Below, in pieces: positions 38,394-48,998 of a stretch of DNA of 64,000 bases. The stretch comes from Thecamonas trahens ATCC 50062. Lineage: Eukaryota > Apusozoa > Apusomonadida > Apusomonadidae. The first letter of the stretch is position 1. The number at the start of each line of letters is the position of its first letter. The position numbers and the translations under genes were made by a program. Under the pieces are notes generated by a model, which ran no database searches, was not told where the DNA came from, and worked only from the letters and a program-made list of their open reading frames with translations. The stretch spans positions 265,281 to 329,280 of the forward strand of contig NW_013657654.1 of NCBI RefSeq assembly GCF_000142905.1. Direction: 5' to 3'.

Positions 38394-39127
38394 TCACGAG
38401 CGGAAGAAGACCGAGAGCCGCCGCCGCTCCGATGGCGACGCTGCGGTGGCCCGTTTGTATGCCCGCTTGTTGCCGTACGCCACCGTCGGGGCCCAGAACC
38501 GCTTGTATGACGACTTGAGCAGCGCGTAGCTGCCAGCCACCGACTTGCGATACTTGCGGCGCGCCTTGGTGTGCGCTCGCAGCTCGGCGCGGTACGCCTT
38601 GACCGCCTTGCGCGACGACTTGCGGGACGGACGCTTTGGCCGCTTCGGTGGGCGAGGCAGAGCCTTGGCGGCCTTGATCTGGGCGCCGAGAAAGGTGACC
38701 AGCTGCTCTTTGTAGCGTGCAAAGCCGCAGTGGCCAAGAGAAGCGAGGATGCGTGTGATGCGGCGGTAGTTGTGTGTGTGGGTGGTAAGGTTGATCATGC
38801 GCTCGCGATGCGCCGATCGCGACTTGAGCCGGGCAACCTCACCTGTTTCCTCGTCGACGAGCCGCCACCCGTAAAACGCCAGCATGCGCTTGTAGGCTTT
38901 GACAACCCAGGCTGAAGCCGATGCCGAGCCTGCGATGAACTCGGCCTCGGCCTTGCGCAGCCGATGCGCATACGGATTAACCAGAGCCACTGGATGTAGC
39001 TGTGGTTGGCCTCAAGCTTTGCGTCCGACCACTTGTTCACAATCCGCCTTATTGTCGCAATCCGCCTTATTGTCGCCTTGTTTGGCCTTGCTGCAGCCTT
39101 ATCCAGATGGAACGCCACATTGGGCAT
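38394..39127 (-). CDS. Opioid growth factor receptor (OGFr) conserved-region protein
   Basis: The upstream frame (from ATG 39127) encodes MPNVAFHLDKAAARP, IVNKWSDAKLEANHSYIQWL; the downstream frame encodes NPYAHRL, YKRMLAFYGWRLVDEETGEV and YRRITRILASLGHCGF. Together these match the OGFr conserved region, whose hallmarks are HSYIQWLFP, a MLxFYGxRL motif and RITRILKSLGELG. The two parts are in different frames and need a one-base insertion in GGTTAAT near 38980. About eight residues after QWL also seem to be missing compared with animal OGFr. The C-terminus is strongly basic (Lys/Arg-rich), suggesting nuclear location. Function outside animals is not known. It converges on the PH gene with 16 bases between stops. 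Confidence 0.65.
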
Positions 39128-39882
39128 CTCGAGATCGACGACGAGCCGCCGCAGCTCGACGACGACGACGACCACCGCGATGCCGAAGACGACAGCAATG
39201 ATGAAGACGACAGCAATGATGATGGAGATCCCGATGATGGTGGAGATGATGATAATGATGATGATGAGAATGATGATGAAGATGAGGATGACCTTGCTGC
39301 TCTTGATGCTGATGAAGTCGATGCCGACCGCCCCCGCTTCCGATGCCGTCCCGACTTTGGTCTCAACCTGTTGCCACTGGCAGAGCCACTCGTGTCGTCA
39401 GCTGAAGACCACCGACCCATATCTGCAGCCTGCTTCCTCCAGCAAATCCACACACCCGCACTCGCACTCTCTTTACACACTCCTGCTACGTGTGTCAGGT
39501 GTGTCAGCTGTTGTCGCCACACGGGGTGGCAGTGCCAGCGCTCTGTCAGTCGTTCGTTCCTGCCGCATGTGCCGCAATTTGCCCCAGTTTTGGTCAGGTC
39601 GATGGCCTCAGGTGGGGAAAGCCCGTCGGGATGGCCAAGTGTGGCAGATGGCTTCGATCAGTAATATGCAGGGCTAGGTATGAGGTAGATGCTGGTACGG
39701 TGATGGTGGTAGTCGATGGATGAGTGTAGTCTTCCGCGGAGGGTGGCTGTGGCTGGCCAACCTCCACCAATTTGGGTGTGGGAGCCAGTTTTGGTGATCT
39801 CCGTCACGACAGACAGCTGTCTCTCAGGTACAGCCAATAGCTCGCGTAGCATCGACATGATATTCACATCCACGTATTTAGG
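39128..39882. other. Intergenic region with a (GAT)n-rich low-complexity tract
   Basis: Positions 39140-39320 are GAT/GAC/GAA-rich. The plus-strand frame from ATG 39110 to 39664 would give an Asp/Glu-rich protein (start MERHIGHLEIDDEPP) with no recognisable domain after it, overlapping the OGFr start. I keep it as unproven. The rest to 39882 shows no conserved frame. Confidence 0.4.
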
Positions 39883-42383
39883 TCACACCGGCGGCGGCAT
39901 ACCGGCCTTGAGGTTCTCGATGGCCTTCTTAGTCATCGATGCCGACTTGGGATCGAGGTCGAGGGCGATGTGGTAGTTGCCGAGCGCCGCGTCGTAGTTG
40001 CCGAGTAGGGCGTGAGCCTTGCCGGTCATAAAGTAGATCGTTGCCTCCTTGGGCGCATACTCGCGGAGCTTGGCCAGCTCTTCCAGCGCGGCCTCGTAGT
40101 CGGCCATGGCCATGAGGACGCCAGCTCGCTTGAACCGGGCCAGCGGATTCTTGGTGTCGATCTGGACAGCGAGGTCGAGCATGGCCAGCGCGTCACCGAG
40201 CGCACCCGAAGCCTGATGGACCATGCCGAGGTAGCAGTAGAGGACCGAGGAGCGGGCGTTGATGGTGATGGCCTTGCGAAAGTGGAAGGCAGCCATGGCG
40301 TGCTTTTCCTGCCGCAGCAGAATGAGTCCGATGCCGTACCACGCGTTGTAGTGCCGCGGATCAACTCGGATCGCGTTGCGGAAGCATGCCATGGCCTTGC
40401 CAAAGTCCTCGTTGGCCACCAGCTCGTGTCCGGCGAGGGTGTACCCGTACGCAAAGTTGGCGTCGAGCTGGAGCGCGCGCTTGAAGAACTTGAGCGCTGT
40501 TGTGTGCTCCTTCTGCAGTGAGAAGCAGTTGCCAAGCGCGCACCAGGCCTGCGGCGCCTCGCGCGAGACTGCAAGCAGCGACTGCGCCAGGTAAGAGAGC
40601 TCGACAGGCCGCTGGAGGTGCCACAGTGCTGTCGAGTAGTACTCCATCCCCTCCATCAGGTACGGCTCGCGCTTTCGCGCTTCCTCAAACACCCGTGCCG
40701 CCTCAGGGTAGAGCACGAGCTCAAACAGCGCACGGCCGACGAGGCCCAGAACGTACCCGGTCTCGTAATGTGCCCGTGGCAGCGCCTTGAGCACCGAAAT
40801 GGCCTCGCGGGCCCGGAACGACCGCAGCTGGCGCAGGCCCTCACCGATCACCACCAGCAGCGACCGCAGCTCGTTGTTGCCCTTGCGCGTCGCAACAGGC
40901 ACTGCTGGCAGTGCGGTCGGCTCGGACGCGGGCGAGACTGCCGCCATCGGTGCTGACTCAAGCACCGCGCCTGTGCGGGTATGGGCACCACCGCGAGTGC
41001 CAGCCCGCTCTCCATTCCGAGCCGCCATCCGCAGCGGGACTGCCACCTCAGCCACCGCCCGCTGCTCGTCCTCGTCCGAGTCGGTGGTGGCAGCGACGCC
41101 GGCGCGGGTGCTCGACCGCGTCCGCATCCCAACAAGCAACGGCGCATCGTCGTCGTCTTCGTCGTCGTCGAGGCCGGCAAACCGCGCGCGCCGCCGGTAC
41201 CGCGGTGCCCGCGGCGGCTTGTGCATCGGCGACAGATTCGCCGACGCCGGGGTGTAGCTCGGCGGGCGCTTGCGGCGCGGCGCGAGGCGCGGCGGTGGCA
41301 CGCCGCCTCCCGACGGCGTGATGGCCGCCCCACCAGGCGAGGGCGTCACAAACGCACCGGTGGCGCGGGCCACCGACGCCGGAAGCGCGAGCGAGCCCGC
41401 CATCGGCGTGTTGAGCGCACCCGACGCGGGAGTCGGCATCACCCGCATCGACGACGAGACCGACGGCGTGTGCAGGCCGTACTCGGGGCCGGAAAACAGC
41501 GCCGACGAGGTCACGCCGCGGTCCATGGGCGTGAACCGGAGGTTTGACGCCAAGTCTAGCGACGGCGAGCCAACGCGCGGTCGGACCTTGTCCATTCCGG
41601 CCAGAGCCGCGTCGGCATCGCGGGCGCCCACAGCGGCTGGTGGCGGGCGCGCAAAGGCAGCCGCCACCGACGCCAAGCCCGAGTACGCCGGCTCGGGCTG
41701 CGGGGCAGGAATGGGAACCGAGGGCATGCCGTAGAACTCGGTGGGATCGACGTCGGCGCCGAGCTCCACCAGCCGCTCGTAGGCGGTAAAGAGGAAGGGA
41801 TTGGCCTCAAGCGCCTTGCGGTAGTAGGCCGCAGCAAAGCCTAGCCGAGCCGAGAGGCGACACACCTCGCCGAGCAAGAACAGCGAGCCAGCATCAGGCA
41901 TGGCCTGGCCGATGAGTGATCCTCAGCTTCACCATGGGCAGTCTCCTCGTTCTCGTCCTCGCCCTCGCCCTCGCCCTCGAGGTCGGGATGCGCCTGCACA
42001 CCGGATGGTGTTGTTGGAGTGGGATCAGCCCGAGAGTGAGCGGAAGCGGTGGCGGTGGCGGCGTGTGCGACAGAGGGCTGGGTGCCGGCGAGGGCGTTGG
42101 GCGGGAGACGGAGGTTGAGCAGGAGAGCCTTCTCAGCCTGGTGGAGGTCCCCAATTTTGAGACTTGCTAGAGCATAGAGATAGCGAGCTCTGTGCGAGTT
42201 GAGCGTGCTGAGCACTGTGGCAGCCGCCCGTAGTTGGCCGGCAGAGTAGAAGGCTGTGCCCAGGAGGAAGCGCGAGTCCTCGCTGGGAGCCTGGGCCACC
42301 AGTCTCTGGGCGTAAAACACGGCATTGTCATACAGATGGGAGGCAAGCGACGCAGACACAACCTCTCGCAATGCTCCGTCCAT
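39883..42383 (-). CDS. CDC27: Anaphase-promoting complex subunit 3 (CDC27)
   Basis: The N-terminal part (ATG 42383) has TPRs (LYDNAVFYAQRLVAQAP, FLLGTAFYSAGQLRAA, YLYALASLKIGDLHQAE) and an acidic loop. A second frame from about 41920 continues MPDAGSLFLLGEVCRLSARL and YYRKALEANPFLFTAYERL, the typical end of the CDC27 N-domain. A long disordered Ser/Pro/Arg-rich linker with several TP sites follows. Then come at least seven TPRs (for example YPEAARVFEEARKREPYLMEGMEYYSTALWHL, AWCALGNCFSLQKEHTTALKFFKRALQLD). This matches CDC27, which binds the IR tail of CDH1/CDC20 and APC10 in the nucleus. The two parts differ in frame; an upstream in-frame TGA confines the break or splice acceptor to about 41902-41925. 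Confidence 0.85.
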
Positions 42384-42489
42384 ACTCGCCTGTTTCCCCT
42401 CTTTCTCTCTATCACGCTCCTTGCCCTGACTCCCTTGCCCAGGTCCGTGCGACGGGTGTGTCGCCCACTCTGCTGGGCGCCAAAATGGG

Positions 42490-42735
42490 GGCCGACCGAC
42501 CGATGGTCAGCTTGACCGACCGCTGGGCAGCTTGACCGACCGCTGGGCAGCTTGACCGGCCGATTGGGGGCTTGACCGACCGATTGGGGGCTTGACCGAC
42601 CGATTGGCGGCTTGGCCAACAAACGGGCGGCTTGACCGGCCGATTGGGGGCTTGACCGACCGATTGGGGGCTTGACCGACCATTGGCGGCTTGATCGGCC
42701 GATTGGGGGCCGACCGAGCGAGTGGTGGCCGACTG
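42490..42735. repeat. About 20-bp minisatellite, ~12 units
   Basis: Head-to-tail copies of a unit close to CTTGACCGACCGATTGGGGG with point changes and one diverged copy (CTTGGCCAACAAACGGGCGG). It lies between the CDC27 start and the Yme2-like stop; this 487-base interval (42384-42870) holds no gene. Confidence 0.9.
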
Positions 42736-42870
42736 ATAATCGGCCACTCGCTGCTCCTGTTATGGGTTTAAACAGGCCAGGCGGCTGGCGATGGATCGGC
42801 TTTCGTGTACGCTTCATAGCTGCAGTCCAGCATCTTATTGGCCAGAGCATGTGGTGGACAGGACGACGGC

Positions 42871-45147
42871 TTACCCCGACGAGAGGATCCGCGCCTTCTC
42901 GGCCTCGAGCTTGTTCCACTTGGCGAGGAGCTCCTTCTTGCGCGGGCCGATGACTGACGACGGAAGATGAGAGGCGTAGACAGCTTCGAGCTTACCCATG
43001 AGCTTGACGATGTCTTCCTCGATGGTCTCGAGCCGGATCTTGGCCCGCCGCGTGCGCATGACGTCGGCGACTCGCGCGTCACCGGCCACCTGCTCGCATG
43101 CGTGGCGCACCAGCGGCGAGACCGCGGCTACCCGCCGCGACTGCGTCGTCGGGTCGTACTGCAGGACAAATACGTCCGAATCCTTGAGCAGCTCGTCAAG
43201 CGCGCCTGACTTGCCGTCAAAAGCATCCGCCGCAATGGCGGCATACGACTCGCCGCCCACGCCGGCCCGCGCCACCATCACGATAGTGTCGTAGACTTCG
43301 AGCGACTTGCCGGGCGTCGCCGCAGACTCGGCCAGCCGCCGCACCACACGCTCGGCCTCGAGCTGCATCTTGGCCAGTGCCTCCAGCGGCGATCCAGCGC
43401 CACCAGCCGTCGCAAACGCCCGCCGCGCCACCTCGGACAAGTCTGCAATCCGCCCGCCCACAGCGTCCACCACACGAAGCAGCTCCGAGTGCACCACCGG
43501 CGGCACCGTCTCGAGCACCTCCTCGGCGCTGTCATACTGCGTGTCCGCCAGCGCCTCATGCCGCTTGTGGCTCTCCAATTCGAGTCCCACCAACTGCCAC
43601 AGCAGCGAAAGCTGGCCCACCAGCGAGTGCGATGCCTTGCCGAGCGCAGACCGCATGCTCTCGCGCTCCGCATCCTCATCGGTGCCGCCGTCGCCGCTGC
43701 CGCCTCGGCTCTGGCGCTCGCTGAGAGCAATTCGGTACCGCGCTAGGTACTGGACCGCCTCGCCCTCGCTCAGATCGTTGAGGAACAGCGCCGACGCGTC
43801 GAGCGACCGCGACCGCAGCAGTGTGTCCAGCAGCGACTGCGCATGGTCGGAATCGTCGACAAACACCACCCGCGCTGACGTTCCCACTCGGACGAGCCAC
43901 CGCACAAAGGTCTCGAGCACAGCCTCGACCGCGCCTGCATCGAGCTCCGCCAGCACGTCGCCGAGCCCGTCAATGACCACCACCGCTTGCCCACGCCCAG
44001 ATCTCCCGCCAACGGCAAGTAGGTCGGTCTGCAGGTCAAGCACAGAGAGCGCGATCGCCAGCGTCGAGAGCGTGGCCTCCAGCCGCGACTCAATCGACGA
44101 CGCCTGGAGTTCAGAGCCCTTGGGCAAGAACGCCTCGACGTAGCGAAAGACCGCCGAGAGGGTCGAAAACGACGGCCGGTAGCCGACCACCTCCTCCAAC
44201 TCGTCCAAGAACGCGTTGGCCGTCGCCGCCCCCGACGACCGAGCCCGACACGCAATACGCAGCACCCGCTTGCGCTCGACGCCTACTGCCGCCGCCACCT
44301 GCCGGGTCTTGCACATGCCCGGCTCGCCTACAATAACAAGGACTCGATGCGTCTCCAGCGCGTCGGTCAGCGCCGCCAGCGTGCCGCACGCCACAGCCCG
44401 CGACAGAAGCTGGGCCTCGCGCTCAAACGACGCGTCGTCGTCCGAGCCTGCAATCGTAGCTGACGACACTGCTTGCGCCACATTGAACACGCGCAGCGGC
44501 TCGATGAGCAGAACTGCTGTGGCCGAGACCGTGATCGACGCTAGAATCGTCACCAGCGGCAGGAGTTTGGGCGTCGACGCGATGGCCTGCAAGCCGGCAA
44601 ACCACGGCTTGCGCACATACTCCAACAAAAGCTTACGGTCAAGCGCCTCGTGGAGGCACACTCGCGCTGCAGCCGCAGACGTGAACGTGACGTACGACGC
44701 CGACGCCGTGTCCTTGCTGACCGTCAGCGACCGCAGAACCCCATACGGCCGCAGCAGCTTGTACACCTCAGACGCCAGCATCTCCTTTGACGGCAGGACC
44801 AGCGAGAGATGCGACGACGGCCACACATCCGCAATGTCCTCCAGCATCGGCTTGCCGCGGATTGCATGGACATCCCCGCGCGCCCGTATTGGCAGACCCG
44901 ATCCCTCGCCACGCAACACCTCCGCCGCTGCCTCCACCGCCTCGCCTGTAACCTCATGCGGAAGATAGACCACCAGTCCACCTTCCTTCAGCCGCGGCAC
45001 CACTCCAGCCTCACTCATTCCGGCCTGATCCAGCGCGGACTCTGCTGCCGCCGCTGTCGCCGTCGTTGCCCTCGAGATCAGTCCACCCGTCACCCGATGC
45101 AAGCCCAGCGCCGTGAACACCGAGGTCGACGACGCCAGCGCGTGCAT
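42871..45147 (-). CDS. Yme2/RNA12-like mitochondrial inner-membrane ATPase
   Basis: 758 residues from ATG 45147, whose first 30 residues (MHALASSTSVFTALGLHRVTGG, Arg but no acidic residue) look like a mitochondrial presequence. Next comes a matrix RRM-like domain (KEMLASEVYKLLRPYGVLRSL, ASASYVTFTSAAAARVCLHEAL). It is followed by the motif RKPWFAGLQAIASTPKLLPLV and a membrane helix (ILASITVSATAVLLI), as in Yme2/RNA12 proteins. The ATPase domain has a P-loop GEPGMCKTR, a Walker B-like VVVIDGLGD, and a long helical C-terminus ending in a coiled coil (EEDIVKLMGKLEAVY). Yme2 influences mitochondrial DNA maintenance and nucleoid structure. The upstream frame (VIVIVIVVIV) is a low-complexity GAT/GAC tract and is not included. 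Confidence 0.8.
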   Translation of the reverse strand: MHALASSTSVFTALGLHRVTGGLISRATTATAAAAESALDQAGMSEAGVVPRLKEGGLVVYLPHEVTGEAVEAAAEVLRGEGSGLPIRARGDVHAIRGKPMLEDIADVWPSSHLSLVLPSKEMLASEVYKLLRPYGVLRSLTVSKDTASASYVTFTSAAAARVCLHEALDRKLLLEYVRKPWFAGLQAIASTPKLLPLVTILASITVSATAVLLIEPLRVFNVAQAVSSATIAGSDDDASFEREAQLLSRAVACGTLAALTDALETHRVLVIVGEPGMCKTRQVAAAVGVERKRVLRIACRARSSGAATANAFLDELEEVVGYRPSFSTLSAVFRYVEAFLPKGSELQASSIESRLEATLSTLAIALSVLDLQTDLLAVGGRSGRGQAVVVIDGLGDVLAELDAGAVEAVLETFVRWLVRVGTSARVVFVDDSDHAQSLLDTLLRSRSLDASALFLNDLSEGEAVQYLARYRIALSERQSRGGSGDGGTDEDAERESMRSALGKASHSLVGQLSLLWQLVGLELESHKRHEALADTQYDSAEEVLETVPPVVHSELLRVVDAVGGRIADLSEVARRAFATAGGAGSPLEALAKMQLEAERVVRRLAESAATPGKSLEVYDTIVMVARAGVGGESYAAIAADAFDGKSGALDELLKDSDVFVLQYDPTTQSRRVAAVSPLVRHACEQVAGDARVADVMRTRRAKIRLETIEEDIVKLMGKLEAVYASHLPSSVIGPRKKELLAKWNKLEAEKARILSSG

Positions 45148-45665
45148 CCACTGCAGCGGCGGACCGGCGAGCGAGAAGCATGAGCCGACCCAGATTGCGG
45201 GGTGACCTGTTTGCGAGTTTGCGACAACGATGACGGCGATGACAATGATGACGATGATGCCGACGATGACGACGATGACGATGACAATGACCTTGTCCGA
45301 CCTAGCCCACCCAGTCCCCGCAGGCATCCCCGAGCAAGCACCACCGCCGAGGCAGACTGAAGACGGCGACCCAGCATAAGCTCCGACACAAAGCGAGAGG
45401 TGGTGCTCTTGGCTCCCGCTCCCGCTTCTCTTCCTCTCCTTAAACTTGGCATTTGCGCCACGTCGACCTGACTCTCTGCTCCAAGGCCTTCCGTCCATTT
45501 CGCCAAAAAAAGAATGTCATCCCCCCACCCGCCACCCAACTGCCTTCAAATTTTTTTGTCGCCCTCACCCCACCCCCCCTTCCCACGAACCAGGCGACAG
45601 GCACTTCGGCACGAGGCGACAACGGCAGTTCCCTCACCTGCCACGCCTCGCCTAGCGCGCAACAT
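45148..45665. other. Divergent intergenic region with (GATGAC)n tract
   Basis: Positions 45228-45295 are a GATGAC/GATGAT tract. Positions 45515-45590 are C-rich with short A and T runs, just upstream of the LIM gene on its coding strand. No gene seen. Confidence 0.5.
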
Positions 45666-45695
45666 ATGCAAAGGACGGCAGACTTGTCACCAAGC

Positions 45696-46445
45696 ATGTC
45701 AAGCACAGAGACGGCAGGCGAGTTTGGGCTTTGTCCCGTGTGCGGGAGTGCCAATCCGAAGGAGTTTTACGCGTACTCGGGCCACAAGTACTGCACCACG
45801 ACGTGCGCTCGTGCTGCTCGCAAGGGAGAGGATCAACCGTTTCTGGAAGCAGCAGAGGCAGCGGCAGCCGAGGCAGAAGCAGAAGCCAAGGCGAGTGCGG
45901 TGGCAAACCGCGCACCGGCGGCATCAAAGCCGAAATCGGCAGCGGCAACGTATCGGGCCGAAGCTGCAAAGAGTCCCGAGGAGAAAAAGGCTGCGGCGGC
46001 GGCCATCGCCGCCCGGCTGAAGGCGTCAAAGGCGTCAAAGTCGGCGGCTGGGTCGATGACGTCGGCGAGATTGTGCCATGGCTGTAAGAACGAGCTGGGC
46101 AACGAGTATGTCACCGCAGGCAGCCACTCTTTCCACTCGATCTGCCTCAAGTGTGCCGTCTGTCGCAAGGCCATCGACGGCGCCTTTGGTACCTCGGACT
46201 CGGGCAACATCGTGTGCGCGACGTGCTTTGGCGCAGATGCGGCGCCGGCCGATGCGTCGTCTGCCTCTGCTGCGCCGCTCTGTGCAGGTTGCGGAAACGC
46301 TGCTGCCGGTGATGTTGTCGACGCACTCGACGCCCTCTGGCACCCGGCGTGCTTCATTTGCTCGCTCTGCTCCTCCGAGCTCGGCACACGCTTTGCCGTC
46401 AACGCCTCGGGTAAGCCAGTGTGCAACACGTGCTGGGGCTCGTAG
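45696..46445 (+). CDS. Two-LIM-domain protein
   Basis: 249 residues from ATG 45696 (an in-frame ATG at 45666 would add ten). A small N-terminal zinc cluster (CPVCGSANPKEFYAYSGHKYC) is followed by an Ala/Glu/Lys helix. Then two LIM domains: CHGCKNELG...HSFHSICLKCAVC...CATCF, and CAGCGNAAAG...LWHPACFICSLC...CNTCW, each with the full set of eight zinc ligands. LIM proteins scaffold actin structures or transcription complexes; the double-LIM, CRP/paxillin-like layout fits a cytoskeletal adaptor. A C-rich tract precedes the start. The gene converges on the doublecortin gene with 66 bases between stops. Confidence 0.85.
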   Translation: MSSTETAGEFGLCPVCGSANPKEFYAYSGHKYCTTTCARAARKGEDQPFLEAAEAAAAEAEAEAKASAVANRAPAASKPKSAAATYRAEAAKSPEEKKAAAAAIAARLKASKASKSAAGSMTSARLCHGCKNELGNEYVTAGSHSFHSICLKCAVCRKAIDGAFGTSDSGNIVCATCFGADAAPADASSASAAPLCAGCGNAAAGDVVDALDALWHPACFICSLCSSELGTRFAVNASGKPVCNTCWGS

Positions 46446-46511
46446 CGCGCCCATAGTCTTTGGCCGTGTAAAGGAGCCACACACACACGCCACGCTCTCC
46501 TATGTCTGATT

Positions 46512-48998
46512 TTACTTGCGGGCCTTCATCGGCTCACCTGTCGTCACCACCACTTCCATGTCCGGCTCGAGTGCGGCCATGTCTCGGATCTGCACGCCTT
46601 CGAGGGTGTAGAGAGCGCGCGCGCGGGCATGCAACGCGTGCGCCTCGGTCGCCCGCGCAAACAATTCGTCCAGGTTCGATGCCACGATCATCTTGCCCGA
46701 GTCATACCAGCCGTTCTTGTAGACGTTGACTCGCGCAGCCTTCTTGGTCAGCAGTCGCGAGTGCGGCGGGATGGGCGGGATATCTTCGCGCGCGTCTTTG
46801 GCCGCGCCAAGCGTCGTCGCCGAGAACTTGGGCCCATGCGAGACCCAGAGGACAGTCTCGTTGGCTAGCGAGTCGAGCTCCACACAATTTTCCACCGGGT
46901 ACGGGTTGGGCTTGGGAGGGCGATCGTGCGCGAGGCGCGCCTTCTTCTCGCCCTTGGCCTCGGGCGAGGCCTGCTTGGCCACCCGCGCCGCGTGCACCGC
47001 GTTGGCCCGGCGCCCGCGCCGGTGCGCATCGGTTGTCGTCAGCGGCGCTCGCGCTTCGGGCTCCGGCACCACCCGAATGTCCGAGCCGACGTGCCGGACA
47101 ACGGGCGCGAGCTCGATGAGCTTGGCCTGCGGTGGCTCCTCGACCCCGTACTCGAGCGAGTCAACCACAATGTCTCCCGTCGACGTGTAGAGCTTGCGCG
47201 CCCGCCCTTGCATGTGAAACCTCGCCTGGCACGATGCCAGTAGCTCGTATACCTTGCGTCCAGTGACGTAGATCCCACGCCGCATGACGTTCTCGCCGTT
47301 TGGCAGAACAAAGACACGCTTGACCGGCTCCGGTACAAGTCGGGAGTCGGCGGACAACTCGCGGATGTCCTCCATCGACCGCTGCTCTTCAAACTGCTCG
47401 CGCATCGAGACCAAGAGATGCACCCCATTTGGCAGCTCAGAGAACAGCACGTACTCGGGCCTGTCTTCTTCTCCGCCAGAAGCTACGGCACCGTCAGCAG
47501 TGTCGGCGTCGGCGGGAACGGTGGGCATATCCGCTGCTCCTCCTGCTGCTGCTGCTGCTGACGACGACGACGACGAGGAGGAGTTCGCCGACTTGATGCT
47601 CGCGGCATCGTCGTCGTTGGACGCGACAGCGTCCTCGGTCTGAGTCACAAACGTCGAGGAGGCGTCGACCGGGGTGGCCTCCTCACTCTCAACCGCCTCG
47701 TGCCCATGGTCACGCTCAGGCGCGGAGGAGTGGTCGTCGGACGACCTGGTCTTCGGCAAGGCATCGACGACAATTGTACCGTCTTCGGTAAAGATGCGCC
47801 GAACAGGGTGGGCGAGCTCAAACTTTGTGCGGGCCTCGAGCTTGAGCGCCTTGATCGAGTCGGCGATGACCCGGACCGGTCGGTTGTCGAGGCCGAGCGC
47901 CAGACCGAGCCGCGAGACCATGGCGTACTTGACCTGCTTGGGCAGGAGCCGCGAGTCAGCAGGCAGCTCCCTGATGTGGACCTTGTGGTCGGCGACTTTG
48001 GCCCGTGGGTCGCGGAACGGCTCGCCACACGAGATGTAGACCTTGGCGCCAAAGCCGACGTCGAGCACCGTCTTGGACTTGGCCGACGCGTAGAGGTCGA
48101 CGCCGGATCCGTGCTCGTCAGTGACCACGAATCCATCGCCGTCGTAGATGTACCGCGCCGCTGAGAGCAAATGCAGCTTGGATGTGGCATCGTCGAGGAG
48201 CGCAGGGATGGTTGCGCCCGAGATCCGGACGCAGCCCATGTGGGGCGCGCCGTTGCGGTAGGCCTCAAAGTGAGGCGTGACCTTGGGCGAGACGAGGGTC
48301 TGCGAGATGGGCGGGAGCTTGAGCCGCGACATCCGCTGCATGGGCGACTCGGGCGGCGCCTTGGGATCGACAAACATCTCGCCGCACGACGCGTACACGT
48401 CTGCGCCGGTTCGCACCTCGTCGAGCTTGGTGATTTCACGGCCCTGGGCGTCGTACAGCTTGCGCGCAGCCGACGGTAGACCGAGCTTCCGGGTTGCGTC
48501 ATCAAGCAAGTTGCCCAGGGTAGGCGCCGCCAGTGGCACCGCCGGGCCCGGGCGGCCATTGGCATGGACCATCAACCGGACACAGGCCGGCGGCGGCGAG
48601 GTGAACATCCTCGACGGCGATCCCGAGTCACCACCAAGCGGGCGGACATGTGGTGACGATGTACTTGCTCTTGAAGCACCACGCGAGTGTGCCGGAGAAC
48701 GACCAGATGGAGAAGCCCTTGATGATGTCTTGCGCGAGTGAGCACGCGAGCGGCGTCCAGATGGCGATGGCGATGGCGATGACGAGAGACCGCGATGAGG
48801 CGGAGTTGAGTTTGGCGATGAGGGGAGGAGCGACCTTGGCAGCCCTTGTTCATCCAGTCCTGTACGAAGATAGCCCGCAACCCTGGCCCTCACCATAGAA
48901 TCATCTTGACAGAGACTGACCAGCAGCCCACGCAGTTGACGCTTGCTCAGTGTCTTGAGCTCCTTGGCCAGTCCGGCTGTTGCGTACGCCCGAGACAT
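46512..48998 (-). CDS. Multi-doublecortin-domain protein
   Basis: 828 residues from ATG 48998. The N-terminus is a helical segment (~10-45, LAKELKTLSKRQLRGLL) and a Ser/Arg/Pro-rich basic region. Up to five doublecortin-like folds follow, seen as repeats of [strand, YxNG/PNG, LLDDAT-type helix, ARKLYD/ARYIYDGDG, VYxSCGExF]. They start at ~138, ~243 and ~370, and two more lie in the C-terminal half (FVLPNGENVMRRGIYV and VNVYKNGWYDSGKM). An acidic, Ser-rich linker separates the third and fourth. Doublecortin domains bind between tubulin protofilaments; long multi-DCX proteins such as DCDC1/DCDC5 and several cilium proteins are related. The most likely place is axonemal or cortical microtubules. 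Confidence 0.8.
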   Translation of the reverse strand: MSRAYATAGLAKELKTLSKRQLRGLLVSLCQDDSMVRARVAGYLRTGLDEQGLPRSLLPSSPNSTPPHRGLSSSPSPSPSGRRSRAHSRKTSSRASPSGRSPAHSRGASRASTSSPHVRPLGGDSGSPSRMFTSPPPACVRLMVHANGRPGPAVPLAAPTLGNLLDDATRKLGLPSAARKLYDAQGREITKLDEVRTGADVYASCGEMFVDPKAPPESPMQRMSRLKLPPISQTLVSPKVTPHFEAYRNGAPHMGCVRISGATIPALLDDATSKLHLLSAARYIYDGDGFVVTDEHGSGVDLYASAKSKTVLDVGFGAKVYISCGEPFRDPRAKVADHKVHIRELPADSRLLPKQVKYAMVSRLGLALGLDNRPVRVIADSIKALKLEARTKFELAHPVRRIFTEDGTIVVDALPKTRSSDDHSSAPERDHGHEAVESEEATPVDASSTFVTQTEDAVASNDDDAASIKSANSSSSSSSSAAAAAGGAADMPTVPADADTADGAVASGGEEDRPEYVLFSELPNGVHLLVSMREQFEEQRSMEDIRELSADSRLVPEPVKRVFVLPNGENVMRRGIYVTGRKVYELLASCQARFHMQGRARKLYTSTGDIVVDSLEYGVEEPPQAKLIELAPVVRHVGSDIRVVPEPEARAPLTTTDAHRRGRRANAVHAARVAKQASPEAKGEKKARLAHDRPPKPNPYPVENCVELDSLANETVLWVSHGPKFSATTLGAAKDAREDIPPIPPHSRLLTKKAARVNVYKNGWYDSGKMIVASNLDELFARATEAHALHARARALYTLEGVQIRDMAALEPDMEVVVTTGEPMKARK

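Noticed and set aside
39110-39664. Asp/Glu-rich plus-strand frame
   Set aside because: It is driven by a GAT/GAC tract and overlaps the OGFr start; no domain supports it, so it is only mentioned under the intergenic entry.
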